In this document: positions 46,147 through 54,516 of the stretch, in pieces
Numbering within the stretch: position 1 is the stretch's first letter
Layout of the letters: every line of letters begins with the position of its first letter
Source: Methylotenera sp.
GTDB taxonomy: Bacteria > Pseudomonadota > Gammaproteobacteria > Burkholderiales > Methylophilaceae
Assembly: GCA_030655015.1 (NCBI GenBank)
Contig: JAURWJ010000006.1
Span: forward strand, 32,514 to 96,513
DNA length: 64,000 bases
Direction of reading: 5' to 3'
Notes under the pieces: model-generated
Databases searched by the model: none
Seen by the model: only the letters and a program-made list of their open reading frames with translations
What the model was told of the DNA's origin: nothing
Program-made: the position numbers and the translations under genes

Positions 46147-46695
46147 ATGGTAGGTAAATTTAAGCTAGTCCGCAATGAGCGAGAGCTAGATGAAGTGCAA
46201 ATGGATATTTTGCCTATAGAGCCGCTTGATATTGAAGCTGCGTTGCAATATTCGGCCTCGATTATTCAGATGATTGATGGCTCATATTCAAGTGAAGTTG
46301 CAAGCAACTTTATCAATTTGCTTAACGAGATTGAAGAAGAGGATGATTCAGATAAAGCTACATTGACTAAATATAAAAAGCTTGAGGAGTTTTTTGAAAA
46401 TAATCGGTTTGATTTAATTGGGCTTATCCATCTTGTAGATATATCTGGGAACGCTAGGATTAGTGAACAGGCCAGAATTAATGCTCAAAAGCGGCTTGAA
46501 AAAGACCCAAAACAAAAAGCGCTAGCCGAAATTGAAAAGCACTATCAAGCACAAAAGTCCAATTTTAAAAGACGTGGATTTTCAGCACAATTTATTAGAG
46601 AAATGTCGGCTCTATTTCCAGTTATTGAAAGTCAAAAGACAATCGAAAGACTAGTAATAGCACTCAACAAAAAAAATGAATTAATACCCCGTTAA
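46147..46695 (+). CDS. hypothetical element protein
   Basis: A 182-residue protein from the ATG at 46147, which has GGGAG 6 bases upstream (the frame opens at 46114). It is acidic in the middle (NEIEEEDDSDK) and strongly helical and charged near the end (KRLEKDPKQKALAEIEKHYQ). No family recognised. Lies between integrase and the AlpA-like gene, so an island-core role is possible. Confidence 0.6.
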   Translation: MVGKFKLVRNERELDEVQMDILPIEPLDIEAALQYSASIIQMIDGSYSSEVASNFINLLNEIEEEDDSDKATLTKYKKLEEFFENNRFDLIGLIHLVDISGNARISEQARINAQKRLEKDPKQKALAEIEKHYQAQKSNFKRRGFSAQFIREMSALFPVIESQKTIERLVIALNKKNELIPR

Positions 46696-46805
46696 CTAGC
46701 TGAATGGGTATTGAGCTGGCTAGTTACCTTGTCAGCTAGCGTGTTGGTGATATACATATTCAATAAATTGCATGATGCAAACCATACCGCATGACGCGGG
46801 GTTAT

Positions 46806-47069
46806 ATGGAAAACGACATCATGAAGCACCAATTAAAATCAGAGCTAGCCAACAAAATACCTTCTGCATTAAGTCAATTCGACCACATGCCAAACTCAGC
46901 GTTCATTCGCCTACCCGTTATCATGAGTTTGTATGGGGTATCCGCAGCAACAATTTGGCGTGGTGTTAAGAATTCCACTATACCAAAACCAGCGAAACTT
47001 TCTGAAAGATGTACAGCATGGAATGTGGGGTTAATCAGGGCTGATTTAGCTTCTAAAGGGGTGCAATAA
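46806..47069 (+). CDS. AlpA-like excision/transcription regulator
   Basis: An 87-residue protein from the ATG at 46806 (46791 is an alternative). The AlpA-type helix-turn-helix is FIRLPVIMSLYGVSAATIW followed by RGVKNSTIPKPAKLSER and AWNVGLIRADL. AlpA and related Cox/Vis factors control integrase expression and direct excision. It shares one base with the next gene. Confidence 0.82.
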   Translation: MENDIMKHQLKSELANKIPSALSQFDHMPNSAFIRLPVIMSLYGVSAATIWRGVKNSTIPKPAKLSERCTAWNVGLIRADLASKGVQ

Positions 47070-47614
47070 TGGCTCAAAATCGTAAGCCACCTGCATACCA
47101 AGAATATGCGGCTACTATTTTGTCAGACCGAAACTTTAGACTAATGACCCTCGCTGAACGGGGGTTGTTTTACTCTATGCGTTTAGAGTGTTGGCAAAAT
47201 ATTGAAGTACCTGCTAGTGAAAATGATTTGGCCAAATATTTAGGATATGAATCTTCTGAGATTAAAAATGCACTATCTCAACGTGTTAAAGCATTTTTCA
47301 ATCTGAATGAAAACTTATTTAAATGCCCTGAACTTGACGATTATCGACAACATTTAGAACAACAAAAAGCCAAGCAAAGTGCAGGCGGGAAACTTGGCGC
47401 GGCTAGTACAAATGGGAAATCTAAAATTCCTTTAAAACAAGCCAGCACTAGAGAGCCAGCTATGTTGTCGGGTAACCCGCAAGTACCTCGTCAGGGTGAG
47501 AGTGAGTTCTTAGTAAAGCTAAGTTCAGAAAAGCAAAGTCAAAACCAGCCATTAGAGAACGGTAATATTCAAGATGAATGGGTAAATGAATATGACCGTG
47601 CATCCAATGGATAA
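47069..47614 (+). CDS. DUF1376-like phage/island protein
   Basis: A 181-residue protein. The first 70 residues (PPAYQEYAATILSDRNFRLM, LAERGLFYSMRLECWQNIEV) match the DUF1376 (YdaU-like) winged-helix region found in prophage replication modules; a low-complexity polar tail follows. It may be a remnant or relative of a replication initiator. Coupled to the AlpA-like gene. Confidence 0.65.
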   Translation: MAQNRKPPAYQEYAATILSDRNFRLMTLAERGLFYSMRLECWQNIEVPASENDLAKYLGYESSEIKNALSQRVKAFFNLNENLFKCPELDDYRQHLEQQKAKQSAGGKLGAASTNGKSKIPLKQASTREPAMLSGNPQVPRQGESEFLVKLSSEKQSQNQPLENGNIQDEWVNEYDRASNG

Positions 47615-47641
47615 TAAAAAAATTAAATTTAAAGGTAATCT

Positions 47642-48262
47642 ATGATGTCAAAAAAGAAATCAACTCTAGCAAAGCAAGAGGAGTTGTCTGAAAGTGAGTT
47701 GTTTGCAGAAGCGAGTTTGTCAGCTTCCTTCATGGGTGCGTCATTAGCTGATAGTTTTAATAGCGCCATATTACCGAAAGCCGAATTGTGTGATGTTGCT
47801 AGTGCGTTAAGCGACCAAATAAAGACTATTCAAGATGGTGATATGCAACCGATAGAAGCTATGCTTATTAGCCAAGCACATGCCCTGCAAACTATGTTTG
47901 TGACATTAGGGCGTATGGCAGCAAGTAAAGCGCAGCTTGCCCAATATACTGCGTTTATGAATATGGCACTGAAAGCGCAAAGCCAAAGTCGAGCAACCAT
48001 ACAAGCGTTAGTAGAGCTTAAATATCCTAAGCAGATAGCTTTTGTTAAACAGGCAAACATTGCTCATGGTCATCAACAAGTGAATAACGGTACTACTGCA
48101 CAGAATGATGCAACGTTAGGTGAACAACCTCGCGCGGAAAAAATACCCAACATTATTAGTAACGAACTATTAGAGGTGAAAAATGGCAACAAGAAAATGG
48201 ACAGAAGAACAACGCGTTCAGCAGTCGCTAAAAATAAGGCAATGGCAACCGTGGCAACATAG
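47642..48262 (+). CDS. conserved island protein of unknown function
   Basis: A 206-residue protein with AAAGG 6 bases before the ATG. The segment KAQSQSRATIQALVELKYPK followed by AFVKQANIAHGHQQVNNG is a motif known to me from many proteobacterial integrative elements, always next to a short partner. Function has not been established. The last 80 bases overlap the partner gene. Confidence 0.7.
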   Translation: MMSKKKSTLAKQEELSESELFAEASLSASFMGASLADSFNSAILPKAELCDVASALSDQIKTIQDGDMQPIEAMLISQAHALQTMFVTLGRMAASKAQLAQYTAFMNMALKAQSQSRATIQALVELKYPKQIAFVKQANIAHGHQQVNNGTTAQNDATLGEQPRAEKIPNIISNELLEVKNGNKKMDRRTTRSAVAKNKAMATVAT

Positions 48263-48407
48263 CACTGGTGCTAAAACTATTGCGGGCAAGGCTAGGTCTT
48301 CACGTAATGCGTTTAAGGGTGGGGTGACGAAAAACCTCAGAAACCTTAGCAAGCGAATTAACAGTTTAATCCGTGAGCAGAAAAAACAGCTCCATAAGCT
48401 ATTTTAG
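48183..48407 (+). CDS. small basic island protein, partner of the preceding gene
   Basis: A 74-residue basic protein: RKWTEEQRVQQSLKIRQWQP then HSTGAKTIAGKARSSRNAFK. This short protein commonly follows the gene above in islands, with 80-base overlap here in another frame. Possibly a nucleic-acid binder by charge; function unknown. Confidence 0.7.
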   Translation: MATRKWTEEQRVQQSLKIRQWQPWQHSTGAKTIAGKARSSRNAFKGGVTKNLRNLSKRINSLIREQKKQLHKLF

Positions 48408-48432
48408 CTCGCTTTAAGAGCCAAATTCCTAA

Positions 48433-48639
48433 TTAAGAGTATCGTCCATAATCTTGCTCTTGCTCAAAAGGATTTTCATTTTTTGGTCGCATAACATGAA
48501 TTGTATAAAAAATGACAAACAACAAGCTGAACCAAAACACTGACATTTGTATTCTTTGTTTTAAGGTGTCGTGATTACAAAAAGCAATAATAGCCCCAAT
48601 TACACCAATAACTATTGCGCCTGTCGGGTCATTACTCAT
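48433..48639 (-). CDS. small membrane protein, last gene of the RDD/PrsW operon
   Basis: A 68-residue protein with two hydrophobic helices (GAIVIGVIGAIIAFC and MSVFWFSLLFVIFYTIHVM) and an acidic tail. The start ATG at 48639 overlaps the stop codon of the PrsW gene (ATGA), which favours this start over the longer frame from 48729. No family recognised. Confidence 0.6.
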   Translation of the reverse strand: MSNDPTGAIVIGVIGAIIAFCNHDTLKQRIQMSVFWFSLLFVIFYTIHVMRPKNENPFEQEQDYGRYS

Positions 48640-49781
48640 TGATTGTTTCGAGCAATGTGGCCTACTTCTTTTAATCCAGACTGAACTAAACTTATGATTA
48701 CGACCCAAGCAATAAAACCAAGAATCCAATATTTCATCATAAACAGACCATCAAATGGGAAGTTCCAAACAAAATGTAGCCCTACAGGCAAAGCAAAAAG
48801 TTTTAAAAATTCAAAAGAAAATATTGTGTCTATCGAATCAGAAAACTTTGGTCGCGCAAGCCAAAAAGCTGAGGCGGCAATTGCCGTCCATGCGATATGT
48901 GCAAATGGGGATAGCAGCCCTCGCAACTGAATTACACTAATCATTTCATCGGCACTTTGAAACATCCCTGCTTCAAGCGCATATCCAGCCGACTCGAATG
49001 CAGCAAATCCAGTACCAACAGCAGCACCCAATAAAAGCGCATTCAATCGGTATTTGTATTTTCTAACGCCTAACGTACCAAGAAAGGTAATCAGGGCAAC
49101 AAGCTTGCCATACTCTTCAATGATGCCTGCTGCGGAAGCACCGAAAACACCAACCAAGGGTGTGACTTGAAATAACATGAGTGAAAATATTATGGATATT
49201 GCCCCACCTACAATGACTAGCTGAACTATTTTAAAAATTGAAATATTTCTTGGCGTATTTAATTCAAAGAACAAAATTAGAACGGCAAATGGCACTGCAA
49301 ACGACCCAACTACAATAAGCGCTGGCACTACTTTCACATTATTAAAAAGATGCCACGAAATCAGAAATATTATAAAGGTAGCCAAGCTTCCCACCATGGC
49401 GCGAAAAAATATCCACGGCTTTGGCATGATTGACATGTCTACATTGATTGCGGGAGTGGTGTCTGGAGTGCCTACAGATAGAAATTTTTCAACCTCTATT
49501 GAATCGTGCTTTTTAAATACCTCAGCAAAAAACTCACCAATAGTAAACCCCTCAACTTTTTCAAGCCCAAGTTTTGCGGTAATGGTGTCAGATGCATTCT
49601 GAAATGATGAGACATCTAATCTTGCAGGCTGGGTTGCTTCAGTCGCTTGGTTACCATTGGGTGCGAGCTTGTTAATCTCTGATGCTGCATCAACTTCATG
49701 GTTATTGAATGAATAGCCACAATGGATGCAAAATTTAGCTCCAGTTTTGTTTTCATGCCCACATTTATTACAAAACCGCAT
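48636..49781 (-). CDS. zinc-ribbon PrsW-family intramembrane protease
   Basis: A 381-residue protein. A zinc ribbon (MRFCNKCGHENKTGAKFCIH, CxxC...CxxC) and a linker are followed by about eight membrane helices. PrsW active-site motifs are AGIIEEYGKLVAL (EExxK-like), GFAAFESAGYALEAG, FAHIAWTAIAASAFWL and LPVGLHFVWNF. PrsW proteases cut membrane anti-sigma factors or other single-span substrates; the family is related to bacterial CPBP/Rce1-type enzymes. It overlaps the RDD gene by 14 bases, so the two work together. Confidence 0.85.
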   Translation of the reverse strand: MRFCNKCGHENKTGAKFCIHCGYSFNNHEVDAASEINKLAPNGNQATEATQPARLDVSSFQNASDTITAKLGLEKVEGFTIGEFFAEVFKKHDSIEVEKFLSVGTPDTTPAINVDMSIMPKPWIFFRAMVGSLATFIIFLISWHLFNNVKVVPALIVVGSFAVPFAVLILFFELNTPRNISIFKIVQLVIVGGAISIIFSLMLFQVTPLVGVFGASAAGIIEEYGKLVALITFLGTLGVRKYKYRLNALLLGAAVGTGFAAFESAGYALEAGMFQSADEMISVIQLRGLLSPFAHIAWTAIAASAFWLARPKFSDSIDTIFSFEFLKLFALPVGLHFVWNFPFDGLFMMKYWILGFIAWVVIISLVQSGLKEVGHIARNNQ

Positions 49782-51036
49782 TTAATAGTTTACTTTTACA
49801 ATCTGATGGCGTGATAGAAATAAGCGAAACAAGCTCTTCATCATTTCCAAAGTATGCGTGTGAAAAAACAACTCCTTTTTGTAAATATGGCTGTATTTCA
49901 GCTGTGCATACCGTATTTAGCAATCTAGGTTTGTATGTTTTAAAAAATTCGTTTTTATCGAAATCACTAGCAGGGTAATTTATCAGCGTATAGTTATAGC
50001 GAATTTCTTTATTCAGAACTTGAACAGAATCATGGCGAGTTTCATCGTCTAGCATTTTAGGTAAATCAACATTTAGGTGGCTTACCTCAGCCTGTAATGA
50101 AATGTTAATTTCTGCATCTTTTTCTTTTTTTACATATCCTTGATAAGAAGGTATGCCAATAGCAGCTAGAATGCCTATTATTGGTAAGCCAATCAAAATT
50201 GTGGCCAGTAAATTACCTGCAGAACTATTGCCAGCACCATCTTTAATTACTATCGTATCTGTCATTATGTCATGTAGCGCTTGTTTTTTCTTAGTGAAGG
50301 GCTGCATCAAGTAACCGATGAATAGAAGTAGCATTGACAGAAAACGTGAAATATAGCGGAAAAAAGCCCTGCTTGTTGATATGCGAGCGCCATCGCTTGA
50401 TAGTACCTTTAAGCCCAGCCATTTTTTACCAAAAGTCGCGGAATCCTTACCTGACTCCATAACCGTAAAATAAATCAAAACAACCGCGATAGAAAAGAAA
50501 GTATGTAGCCCCGCTAATCTATCATCACCAAAATTATCCGCTCGGTTCACGCCCGTAAACAGATACTCCACCCATAGGTACAAAAAAAACAGCGCAACTA
50601 TAGCCCAGTAAATAAGTGTAGACAAAATCCCGTCAATGAATGCAGCTGAAAGGCGCGGTCTAAATCCAGCATAAACAAACGGGGTGCTGATATTGGTGGG
50701 GTTGCTAGATGGTTTTTCTATAATGACTTGCTGATTTAATTGATTGCCACAGGATTCACAAAAATTTGCGCCAGCTACATTTTCAGTATTGCACTGACTG
50801 CAACGCACTGTATTAGAAGAGTTAACAGGTGGTTTAGGTTGCTCTTGAGCAGTAATACCAGGTTGCTGGGCAAGTAACAACTGCTCAACACGCAGCCTTC
50901 TATAATTGGTTCTAGTAAGTACAACATCACCTCCTGCCTGTAAAAGAACTTGACTCCACAGGACTTTGTCTAATTCTCCATTTTTAATTTCTTTAGTAAC
51001 TTGAAAAAAAAGTTCTGATTTATCAGGTAGTGACAT
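49768..51036 (-). CDS. zinc-ribbon/RDD membrane protein with pilin-like segment
   Basis: A 422-residue protein. The N-terminal 70 residues (GELDKVLWSQVLLQAGGDVV, then RTNYRRLRVEQLLL) look like a GYF-type-like adaptor. A zinc ribbon follows (CSQCNTENVAGANFCESCG), then an RDD domain (about 125-265; AGFRPRLSAAFIDGIL, ATFGKKWLGLKVLSSDG, ALHDIMTDTIVI). Next is a helix very like a type IV pilin N-terminus (IGLPIIGILAAIGIPSYQGY) with a periplasmic tail of about 120 residues. It starts the operon. The pilin-like helix is a reasonable substrate for the PrsW protease encoded next (inference). Confidence 0.75.
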   Translation of the reverse strand: MSLPDKSELFFQVTKEIKNGELDKVLWSQVLLQAGGDVVLTRTNYRRLRVEQLLLAQQPGITAQEQPKPPVNSSNTVRCSQCNTENVAGANFCESCGNQLNQQVIIEKPSSNPTNISTPFVYAGFRPRLSAAFIDGILSTLIYWAIVALFFLYLWVEYLFTGVNRADNFGDDRLAGLHTFFSIAVVLIYFTVMESGKDSATFGKKWLGLKVLSSDGARISTSRAFFRYISRFLSMLLLFIGYLMQPFTKKKQALHDIMTDTIVIKDGAGNSSAGNLLATILIGLPIIGILAAIGIPSYQGYVKKEKDAEINISLQAEVSHLNVDLPKMLDDETRHDSVQVLNKEIRYNYTLINYPASDFDKNEFFKTYKPRLLNTVCTAEIQPYLQKGVVFSHAYFGNDEELVSLISITPSDCKSKLLNAVL

Positions 51037-51270
51037 TGGTTTGATTCTTAATTTTAATTATTTTACATTCACTGAAAAACAGCCATTCAGCTCGGCTAAC
51101 TTTATATTAAATCACTAGTGAGGTTTATACGCTACAGGAAAATATCCCTATCAATGCTACTTCACTTTAGCCATTCAGAATTATTGTTGTATCTTACATA
51201 ACTCTGATTGAATGCATATACTAGGCTATCTCGTTAACAGATTAAAATCAATAACTCATGGACTAATGAA

Positions 51271-51432
51271 ATGGCAAACCTTACACAGGCGAAAATTTTA
51301 AATCCCTTGCTGGAACAAGAGCCACTCACGCCTTTAGCACAACGCTTGAAAGAGCGACTATCGCACATAGCCTATACACACCTACAAGTTGCAGAGCGGC
51401 AACGGTTGCTAGAAAGCACAAGAGATTTATAG
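51271..51432 (+). CDS. possible 53-residue protein
   Basis: An ATG frame encoding MANLTQAKILNPLLEQEPL and then a charged helix (RLKERLSHIAYTHLQVAER). It sits alone between the minus-strand RDD and CoiA-like operons. No good ribosome site. Composition is protein-like, so it is reported with caution. Confidence 0.4.
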   Translation: MANLTQAKILNPLLEQEPLTPLAQRLKERLSHIAYTHLQVAERQRLLESTRDL

Positions 51433-51437
51433 CAGAT

Positions 51438-52370
51438 TTATATTACAAACGAATGCTTGTCAGAAAGTTTTGTCAATTCGGAGTGTAGCCAACTTTTTAC
51501 TTTAATTGGAAATAGCCAATTTTTATATTTTGGCTGCCACTTTCCGCCACCACTTCTTGCAAGCTTTTTAATAATTTCGTTAATACTAGGGTCGTATGGA
51601 GTCCAAATTGAAACTCCGAATGGTAGTTCAGTTAAATCTACCATTTTTCGATTGATATAGAAGCGAACCTTATTATCTTTGGCATGGAATGTGACTTCTT
51701 GAGCCAATAGTGGCTTTTCATAAGCATTATCCAATGCTAACTGATGAGCCTCATTCTCAAGAGATACTTTGTCCATCATCACAATCCAGTACTTGCTGTC
51801 AGTACTGTTAATAACAATTTCTTTTAATGTTTCCCAGTTTAATTCGTTAAATTGCATATTAGATAAATCAATTTCAACTGTTGGCATATCTAGCTGAATT
51901 AGAGCATCTTTCTTTTCACCGTCTACAAAATGCGTTACTGCCACCTCAATTCCAATGGCTAAATTACCTAGCATCGCTAGGATGTCCGGCCTTATCATGC
52001 CAACTTGCTTTTCAGACTCAACAGAGTCAAAGTCAATCCACATTTCTGGTCTTAAAGCCTCACCAAAACCACTGCGACCATCAGGGAGATATAGTTGTGA
52101 AGTTACTTTGCGCTGAGGGATTGTAAAGCCACCACTTTCAACAATAATTTGTTTTGCCGCTAGATGCAAAGCTGTTTCTGCCGCATGCTCACAGTCTGCA
52201 CCAAGGCTGTGTGCAAAATGCCACTCTCTTACCTCGCCTTGACGGGCAATTACACTACTTCCACAGCAAGGGCAATAGCACTCACAAGACATACCTCTTG
52301 AAACATCATTGACCGATTGTACTCGGCCATTCTTGTCCAGAGCAAATAGTTGAAGTAAACTGGTTTTCAT
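51438..52370 (-). CDS. CoiA-like nuclease-family protein
   Basis: A 310-residue protein from the ATG at 52370 with GGAAAT upstream; the longer frame from 52571 overlaps the divergent gene. A zinc-finger-like start (CECYCPCCGSSVIARQGEVR) plus EWHFAHSLGADCEHAAETALH match competence-protein CoiA. A PD-(D/E)xK-like core follows: MIRPDILAMLGNLAIGIEVA then VTHFVDGEKKDAL. The last 90 residues have an extra domain ending KWQPKYKNWLFPIKVKSWL. In Gram-positives CoiA helps transformation; in mobile islands such proteins may be nucleases of defence type (inference). Confidence 0.75.
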   Translation of the reverse strand: MKTSLLQLFALDKNGRVQSVNDVSRGMSCECYCPCCGSSVIARQGEVREWHFAHSLGADCEHAAETALHLAAKQIIVESGGFTIPQRKVTSQLYLPDGRSGFGEALRPEMWIDFDSVESEKQVGMIRPDILAMLGNLAIGIEVAVTHFVDGEKKDALIQLDMPTVEIDLSNMQFNELNWETLKEIVINSTDSKYWIVMMDKVSLENEAHQLALDNAYEKPLLAQEVTFHAKDNKVRFYINRKMVDLTELPFGVSIWTPYDPSINEIIKKLARSGGGKWQPKYKNWLFPIKVKSWLHSELTKLSDKHSFVI

Positions 52371-52393
52371 AATTATTTCCTTTAAATTGATTA

Positions 52394-53461
52394 ATGAATA
52401 ACTCAGTTGATAATTCTCCACTTCCTCACAAACACATACAGGGTACAAACGGGGTTGAAACAGGGTTTGATTTAGCAAAATCTTTTTTTTGTTTAATCGA
52501 TTGCAGTAATGACTGGAAAGAGCATGACAAGCTTTGTGTCTCTTTACTACAAGCAATCTGTCAATTATCAATTAAGCAAATAGATAGATGTGGGCTGGGT
52601 TTCGATTCTTGGGAAATTAGAGATGAAATTTCAAGCTTACGTGCCAGAGCTTGGGCTGGAGCTGATTCAAGAGATGAGGTCTCTGATAAGGTAAGAAAGC
52701 AGTGGAAAGCTCTTGAAGATTTATGGCCGAAAAAAGTAGAGATTATTTCTTCGTATACGGCTAACTCTCACATTAGTAGATTTCCTGTGTTGGAAAAAAT
52801 TGAAGGCGGAGGTACAGGCAGGCCATCCCGTTACCTTGTTAATTGGACAGAACAGTCAGATTTGGTTGCTGATGCTTCAGAAATTAATTCCCGTAAAAGT
52901 TCCATCACAAACGGTCAAATTAAATATGTCTGTGAAGATATAGTTGATGCTGGATTTATAGCGAGAGTATTTGCGAAAGGTTATGAGCTATCAAGTTGGA
53001 GAAGATGGATATTTATTCTTATATTTTTTATACCGATGTTTCTTGGATATTGCTATGCAATATTACTCATTTTCCATTTAAAAAATTTGGGTTCATCAAA
53101 TTTCGCTCCATACATAGGGTCTATTTCGATATTCGGGATAGCAATAACTATACTTTGGTTATCTTTGCGTAAATTATGGTTTGTTCCAACAAGAAAAATT
53201 ACACTAGCACCTTGGTGGATGCAATCAACAGATGATGACCGATTGCTTGAGTTACGAAAACCACCACAATATCCAGAACGAATTTTAGTCGCTGTCAGAT
53301 ATTCTGGGCATTGCCCAATTTGCGGGGGGAAAGTATATGCAAAATCTGGAGAGTGGGAATTTTATGGTCGCATTGTAGGTAGGTGTGACGAAGCTCCAGT
53401 TGAGCATGTTTTTTCTTTTGACCATGTAACTAAGATAGGAAGATTTTTGAGACCGCACTAA
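52394..53461 (+). CDS. cargo protein: winged-helix-like start, two membrane helices, C-terminal zinc knuckle
   Basis: A 355-residue protein, divergent from the CoiA-like gene across 23 bases. The N-terminal 150 residues look like a DNA-binding regulator-like domain. Helices lie at about 202-225 (WIFILIFFIPMFLGYCYAIL) and 238-258. The cytosolic end has CPICGGKVYAKSGEWEFYG then RIVGRCDEAPVEHVFSFDHV. I have seen this C-terminal signature only in uncharacterised island proteins. No function assigned. Confidence 0.65.
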   Translation: MNNSVDNSPLPHKHIQGTNGVETGFDLAKSFFCLIDCSNDWKEHDKLCVSLLQAICQLSIKQIDRCGLGFDSWEIRDEISSLRARAWAGADSRDEVSDKVRKQWKALEDLWPKKVEIISSYTANSHISRFPVLEKIEGGGTGRPSRYLVNWTEQSDLVADASEINSRKSSITNGQIKYVCEDIVDAGFIARVFAKGYELSSWRRWIFILIFFIPMFLGYCYAILLIFHLKNLGSSNFAPYIGSISIFGIAITILWLSLRKLWFVPTRKITLAPWWMQSTDDDRLLELRKPPQYPERILVAVRYSGHCPICGGKVYAKSGEWEFYGRIVGRCDEAPVEHVFSFDHVTKIGRFLRPH

Positions 53462-53476
53462 ACAGGGAGCTAATCT

Positions 53477-53674
53477 ATGCATAGTCCTTTGGATGAGACT
53501 GAAGAACAAGTAATTGAAGGTTTTGAAGAGCGAGAAGCGTTGCCGCATGAAAAAGCAATGCTGATTAACATTCAATTGCTAGGTGGTTATCGACACCAAG
53601 CTATGGATGCTAGATTAATCCAAGAGCCAAAAACATTGGATTTGAGTAATTTTGTTCCTGATGACGACCAGTAG
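53477..53674 (+). CDS. small acidic hypothetical protein
   Basis: A 65-residue acidic protein (HSPLDETEEQVIEGFEEREA; ends FVPDDDQ) starting 15 bases after the preceding gene, with GGGAGCT upstream. Operonic with the zinc-knuckle membrane protein. Unknown family. Confidence 0.55.
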   Translation: MHSPLDETEEQVIEGFEEREALPHEKAMLINIQLLGGYRHQAMDARLIQEPKTLDLSNFVPDDDQ

Positions 53675-53913
53675 TACCATCCATACAAGGGTTAAACCCT
53701 GAGCAATTACAGAAGCTATTACAGAACTATGAGTTTGCAAGCCGTTTTCCACGACAACAAGAAATTAAAGATGCATTGGGTTACCAACCTAGAGTGCTTG
53801 AATGCAAATCTATTCTAGGGAGTGTGGCTGAAAAGATTCAAGGCTTCATTAGAACGTTCATTGAGGGTAGAAGATTACTGAGGCGTTTAGAATTTCTTGG
53901 ATTTACAATTTAA
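53665..53913 (+). pseudogene. start-less fragment resembling the C-terminus of type I restriction subunit HsdR
   Basis: An open frame with no start codon encodes GLNPEQLQKLLQNYEFASRF, then REIKDAL-like (QQEIKDALGYQP), and VAEKIQGFIRTFIEGRRLL, ending at TAA 53911. The pattern is like the C-terminal helical region of HsdR proteins, which I judge by memory of the family. No other hsd gene remains, so it would be a relic of a restriction system. Alternative: remnant of another helicase-nuclease. Confidence 0.35.
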
Positions 53914-54240
53914 ATAATGGGTGCTTAAAAGGAAAGTTAAATGACAAATTCAAAGATGTCATGGAGTTGGTTTTAAAGAGGGATACTCATGGCTAATAAC
54001 ACCATTATTAACTCAAGTGCCTAACAACAATAAACACAGCCAAAAATGTTATTTTTTGTTTAGTTAATAAAGAGAAACACATTTATCACTATAATTAATG
54101 CCTACCATATACAGTGAAGATGACTTTATCAAAATCAAATAGAGAGGATAGCGCACCTCTTTTGTGTAGCTAGGTATGTAGCTACAATATAAATATAATG
54201 CAACATCCTTTTGTACAGGCTGTTTCATGGAATTTAGATG
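53914..54240. other. gene-poor right end of the integrative element
   Basis: No gene is seen. This AT-rich stretch ends with arm-type repeats before attR. Confidence 0.6.
54163..54184 (+). repeat. integrase arm-type repeats, right end
   Basis: TGTGTAGCTA at 54163-54172 and TATGTAGCTA at 54175-54184 match the repeats at 44702-44735. They sit 57 bases inside attR, as expected for integrase arm sites. Confidence 0.6.
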
Positions 54241-54261
54241 GTTAGTGCGCCTAATCTATAT
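54241..54261. repeat. attR core (direct repeat, right copy)
   Basis: Identical 21 bases to 44571-44591. Here the core is followed by CAGCAGAATCGCACTA, so TAGTGCG (54243-54249) and CGCACTA (54271-54277) form an inverted repeat that is broken at the left end. Confidence 0.85.
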
Positions 54262-54516
54262 CAGCAGAATCGCACTAGGTCAACGATGACTCATCGGCAA
54301 GGCTGGAGTAAACTCATTACCTTGCTTACTGCCTTATTCACTGCACTAACGCGTTCAATTCTACCATGCTAAGTTTCATGAGGTATTCATGCATATAATC
54401 TTCACCTATGGTTATATTTTATAGGCGTTTAGCATTTAGATGCTACTAGGGGCGTATTTCTGGATAAATTGCTAGATTTTACTGACCGTTATGTGAAGTT
54501 GAGTTGAGGGGCAAAA
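54262..54516. other. intergenic region between attR and the DUF4186 gene
   Basis: About 255 bases of host sequence. I see no gene; it presumably carries the promoter of the DUF4186 gene. Confidence 0.5.

Larger units (their letters stand above)
44571..54261. mobile_element. 9.7 kb integrative element inserted downstream of nosL
   Basis: A 21-base exact direct repeat flanks the element at 44571-44591 and 54241-54261. Inside the left end lies a P4-type tyrosine integrase, followed by AlpA-like, DUF1376 and paired small island genes, then accessory cargo. The bounding genes (nosL on the left, DUF4186 and nnrS on the right) belong to one denitrification cluster, so the element has split it. I see no transfer, capsid or replication genes, so it is probably a non-autonomous or degraded island. 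Target is intergenic and not a tRNA. Confidence 0.85.
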
